NCBI GenBank assembly: GCA_018644935.1
Contig: JABGPL010000045.1
Location: forward strand, 1 to 33,664
DNA: 33,664 nt
Origin: Calditrichota bacterium
Lineage (GTDB): Bacteria; Electryoneota; AABM5-125-24; Hatepunaeales; Hatepunaeaceae
Direction of reading: 5' to 3'
The notes beneath the pieces were generated by a model. That model made no database searches and was not told the origin of the DNA. It saw only the letters and a program-made list of their open reading frames with translations. This document shows positions 31,619-33,664 of the stretch, piece after piece (the first letter of the stretch is position 1; each line of letters starts with the position of its first letter). The position numbers and the translations under genes are program-made.

Positions 31619-33316
31619 TTAATGCGACAATAACTTCCCCAACCGATCCGTCAAGATCCCATTTTCCGAATAATCCACAGGCACAACAACAACCGATGGT
31701 CTGTCGGTAGTACTGAATGCTTCTTCCATTGCTGACCTAAAACCATTAGCAGTTTCAACTCGAATTCCCTTCGCCCCAAATGATTCAGCAAGTTTTACAA
31801 AATCGGGATTCTTAAGGTCAACATGCGAGTGCTTTCCAAATATATTCTCCTGCTTCCATTTTATCAACCCATAACCAGCATCATCCCAAATCAAGATAAC
31901 GGTTGGGATCTTATATCGTACCGCTGTTGCCAGATCCTGAACATTCATCAGAAACCCACCATCTCCACAAAGCCCAACAACATTTCGCTCGGGGTGTATC
32001 ATTTTCGCGGATATCGAACCCGGGACAGCAATAGCCATCGAGCAGAAGCCGTTCGAGATCAAGCAAGTATTCGGTTCATATGTTGGGTAATGACGCGCAA
32101 CCCACATTTTATGGGCTCCTACATCGGAGATTAATATATCCTCATCGCCCATTATTTGCCGCAGATCCATTAAAATTCGCTGTGGTTTCATAGGAAAAGC
32201 TTCGGACGAACATTTCCCAGCGGCATCCTGATCAATATCAACATGGAGTTCAGTTGAGAACTCCGGGAAACCAATTTCATGCAGCATATGCTCTCGCAGA
32301 TGCTGAAATTCGGGAACATCAAATTTAAGTTTTTCGGTGACACCTTCATTGATTTCCCACAATGCCGATGCAATATCGGATACTATTTCAACCTCACATT
32401 GGTAGTGAGTATCAACTTCAGCCGGTTCAAAATCAATGTGGATGATTTTTTTATCACCGTTCGCGTTCCACCTGTCCGGATGCCATTCTATCATGTCATA
32501 GCCAATAGCAATAACAACATCAGCATGGTCGAAAGCTTCTGAAATATGGTCGCGGGAACCCAATCCGGCTGTCAGTAGAGAATGCGGATCTCGGTCATCG
32601 ATTGCGCCTTTGCCCATAAATGTATGAGCAACCATGATTCCGGTTTTATCCGTGAATATCTTCAGTTGCTTCGATGCACGTTTGCGAATGCACCCGTTCC
32701 CAGCAAGTATCAGTGGCTTTTTCGCGCTTGAAAGTATTGAAAGGGCTTGCTTAATTGCTTTGTAGTCGGGAGCGGGACGGCGTAACTTGTATCCTTTCGA
32801 TCTTATCGGACTCAGGTCGTGGTCGAGTTTTGCGATATCCTCCGGCAGTTCAATATGGCATGCCCCCGGTTTTTCTTCCGAAGCATACTTAAACGCTTTA
32901 TGAATTACCTCGGGAATATTCTCTGGTTGCCGGATGGTTGTCGCCCATTTTGTGATGGGTCTGAACATATCCACAACGTTCATGTTCTGGTGGGATTCCT
33001 TATGCAGACGCATTGTTGATCCTTGACCGGTGATAGCTACAAGAGGCGACCTGTCAAAATGTGCGTTTGCGACTCCAGTTGTAAGGTTGGTCGCTCCCGG
33101 ACCCAGTGTCCCGAGACAAACTCCCGGTTTGCCGGTGAGTCGCCCATATACATCAGCCATGAATGCCGCGCCTTGTTCATGCCTGCAGATGATGAACTTG
33201 ATTGTACTGTCGAGCAATGAGATCATCAAATCGGCATTTTCCTCACCCGGAACACCGAATATATAATCAACACCTTCCTCTTCCAGAGCCCGTAAGAATA
33301 AATCTGAAGCTTTCAA
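31619..33316 (-). CDS. ThDP-dependent enzyme, acetolactate synthase-like (catabolic AlsS type)
   Basis: 565 residues of the acetohydroxyacid synthase family with three domains. The ThDP-activating Glu is Glu47 in CRHEQGAAFMADVYGRLTG. The central domain has AIGYDMIEWHPDRWN, which resembles the FAD-independent catabolic enzymes (GYDPIEY..WN). The Mg-ThDP motif begins GDG at 451 and ends WDDAGYG near 478; the usual N at the end of this motif is D. The family condenses two pyruvates to acetolactate or carries out related decarboxylation and carboligation. No regulatory small subunit lies nearby, which agrees with a catabolic role. The frame starts at TTG, with GGGAA upstream and an in-frame TGA six bases before it. 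Product specificity is uncertain; oxalyl-CoA or glyoxylate-type chemistry cannot be excluded. Confidence 0.87.
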   Translation of the reverse strand: MKASDLFLRALEEEGVDYIFGVPGEENADLMISLLDSTIKFIICRHEQGAAFMADVYGRLTGKPGVCLGTLGPGATNLTTGVANAHFDRSPLVAITGQGSTMRLHKESHQNMNVVDMFRPITKWATTIRQPENIPEVIHKAFKYASEEKPGACHIELPEDIAKLDHDLSPIRSKGYKLRRPAPDYKAIKQALSILSSAKKPLILAGNGCIRKRASKQLKIFTDKTGIMVAHTFMGKGAIDDRDPHSLLTAGLGSRDHISEAFDHADVVIAIGYDMIEWHPDRWNANGDKKIIHIDFEPAEVDTHYQCEVEIVSDIASALWEINEGVTEKLKFDVPEFQHLREHMLHEIGFPEFSTELHVDIDQDAAGKCSSEAFPMKPQRILMDLRQIMGDEDILISDVGAHKMWVARHYPTYEPNTCLISNGFCSMAIAVPGSISAKMIHPERNVVGLCGDGGFLMNVQDLATAVRYKIPTVILIWDDAGYGLIKWKQENIFGKHSHVDLKNPDFVKLAESFGAKGIRVETANGFRSAMEEAFSTTDRPSVVVVPVDYSENGILTDRLGKLLSH

Positions 33317-33350
33317 ATTTCATGTTCCCGTTTGATAATAAGCAAATTTC

Positions 33351-33391
33351 GTAGCTCGGCTTCTCCGAAGCCGGGGTTGTTGATGCGCTAC
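33351..33391. repeat. CGGCTTC/GAAGCCG hairpin element
   Basis: A 7-bp stem CGGCTTC (33357-33363) and GAAGCCG (33367-33373) with loop TCC lies within GTAGC...GCTAC ends (33351-33355, 33387-33391). It sits upstream of the ThDP enzyme start. It is probably another dispersed palindrome; no regulatory role can be read from it. Confidence 0.65.
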
Positions 33392-33407
33392 TTATGCCTT
33401 TATTTAA

Positions 33408-33468
33408 GATACGAAAATTATATGAAATTATTTATCTTTTTTAAGTGGTGGTTTCGACTTTTCGTATC
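33408..33468. repeat. Inverted repeat GATACGAAAA/TTTTCGTATC
   Basis: Perfect 10-bp arms at 33408-33417 and 33459-33468 are separated by 41 nt of AT-rich sequence. They could mark the ends of a further small element or a weak stem between the two minus-strand genes. Confidence 0.5.
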
Positions 33469-33473
33469 GTAAT

Positions 33474-33538
33474 GGCGATTCACGAATCGCCCCATCATTT
33501 TCGGTGAGCAGTACAAAAGGGTGATTCGTGAATCACCC
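33474..33538. repeat. Paired-hairpin repeat, GGGCGA/GGGTGA family
   Basis: The first hairpin GGCGATTC-AC-GAATCGCC is at 33474-33491 and the second, GGGTGATTC-GT-GAATCACCC, at 33519-33538, with a 27-nt spacer. The layout and GGG(C/T)GA(A/T)T arms match the pair at 2917-2997, in a somewhat different sequence version. It begins 22 nt past the stop of the T9SS-tail gene and may terminate it. Confidence 0.8.
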
Positions 33539-33560
33539 ATACGGGCGTAATATTATCCCA

Positions 33561-33664
33561 TCATCGCATACAAACAACCTTCCGAACCTCCCGCCTGTCC
33601 CCATTCCAAAGCACAAAAAGATAACCTCCAGATTGATTACTTTGCCAGGAAATCCCATGCGAAC
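33561..33664 (-). CDS. Partial gene: C-terminal end of a T9SS-type sorting domain protein
   Basis: Only the last 33 codons are inside the window; the 5' part lies beyond the right edge. The residues before the stop read SHGISWQSNQSGGYLFVLWN then GDRREVRKVVCMR. This fits the end of a T9SS (Por secretion) tail, whose consensus finishes with a Gly-x-Tyr strand, a turn and a final strand with Arg/Lys-Lys-hydrophobic residues. The product would be a secreted or surface protein. The identification is from this short stretch only, so it is tentative. Confidence 0.55.
   Translation of the reverse strand, partial: SHGISWQSNQSGGYLFVLWNGDRREVRKVVCMR

Overview
The window reads as a gene-dense piece of a chromosome from an AT-leaning, Gram-negative bacterium of the FCB superphylum type (Bacteroidota relatives or candidate phyla such as Marinimicrobia, KSB1 or Zixibacteria; I cannot choose between them). 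The evidence is the lipoprotein signals, the outer-membrane beta-barrel proteins, and two C-terminal tails of the type IX secretion (T9SS, Por secretion tail) kind: one at the end of a large metalloprotease and one on a gene fragment at the right edge. No rRNA, tRNA, integrase, transposase gene, CRISPR array or phage gene was seen.

Layout. 1-3.9 kb: a secreted LVIVD-repeat beta-propeller (-), a D-2-hydroxyacid dehydrogenase (+) carrying an in-frame palindromic repeat insertion, and a DMT/EamA permease. 3.98-7.5 kb: two paralogous outer-membrane proteins flanking a secreted S9-like hydrolase lipoprotein, closed by a strong terminator. 7.6-8.2 kb: WrbA (-). 8.4-10.9 kb: a three-gene redox operon (barrel protein with one heme-c motif, YceI, lipoprotein cytochrome c) ending in a terminator. 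11.1-17.9 kb (-): a TlpA-like thioredoxin fused to a repeat region, a tricorn-like protease and a serine hydrolase lipoprotein. 18.3-21.3 kb (+): a methyltransferase and a prolyl oligopeptidase.

21.4-28.1 kb (-): a five-gene run in the order GntR/YtrA-type repressor, ABC ATPase, ABC permease, a secreted protein that keeps the propeptide of its neighbour but has lost the protease active site, and the intact FTP-propeptide/HEYGH metalloprotease with a T9SS tail. 28.3-29.9 kb (+), divergent from it: three small genes I do not recognise. Two are tandem paralogs, the third has a CxxC, and each is followed by a short hairpin. Two palindromic operator-like sites lie in the shared 166-bp control region. 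30.0-33.3 kb (-): an aldehyde dehydrogenase and a catabolic-acetolactate-synthase-like ThDP enzyme, then the partial T9SS-tail gene.

Two themes stand out. First, secreted or periplasmic peptide and protein degradation (S9 lipoprotein, tricorn-like, prolyl oligopeptidase, metalloprotease plus pseudoprotease, serine hydrolase lipoprotein) beside redox proteins. Second, an unusually high density of small palindromic elements, often built as two hairpins around a spacer. One has 7-bp flanking direct repeats, one sits inside a coding sequence, and several fill intergenic gaps. The best candidates for an undescribed system are the divergent locus at 21.4-29.9 kb (repressor, transporter, protease with a catalytically dead propeptide paralog, and the unknown three-gene cassette) and the set of paired-hairpin elements.
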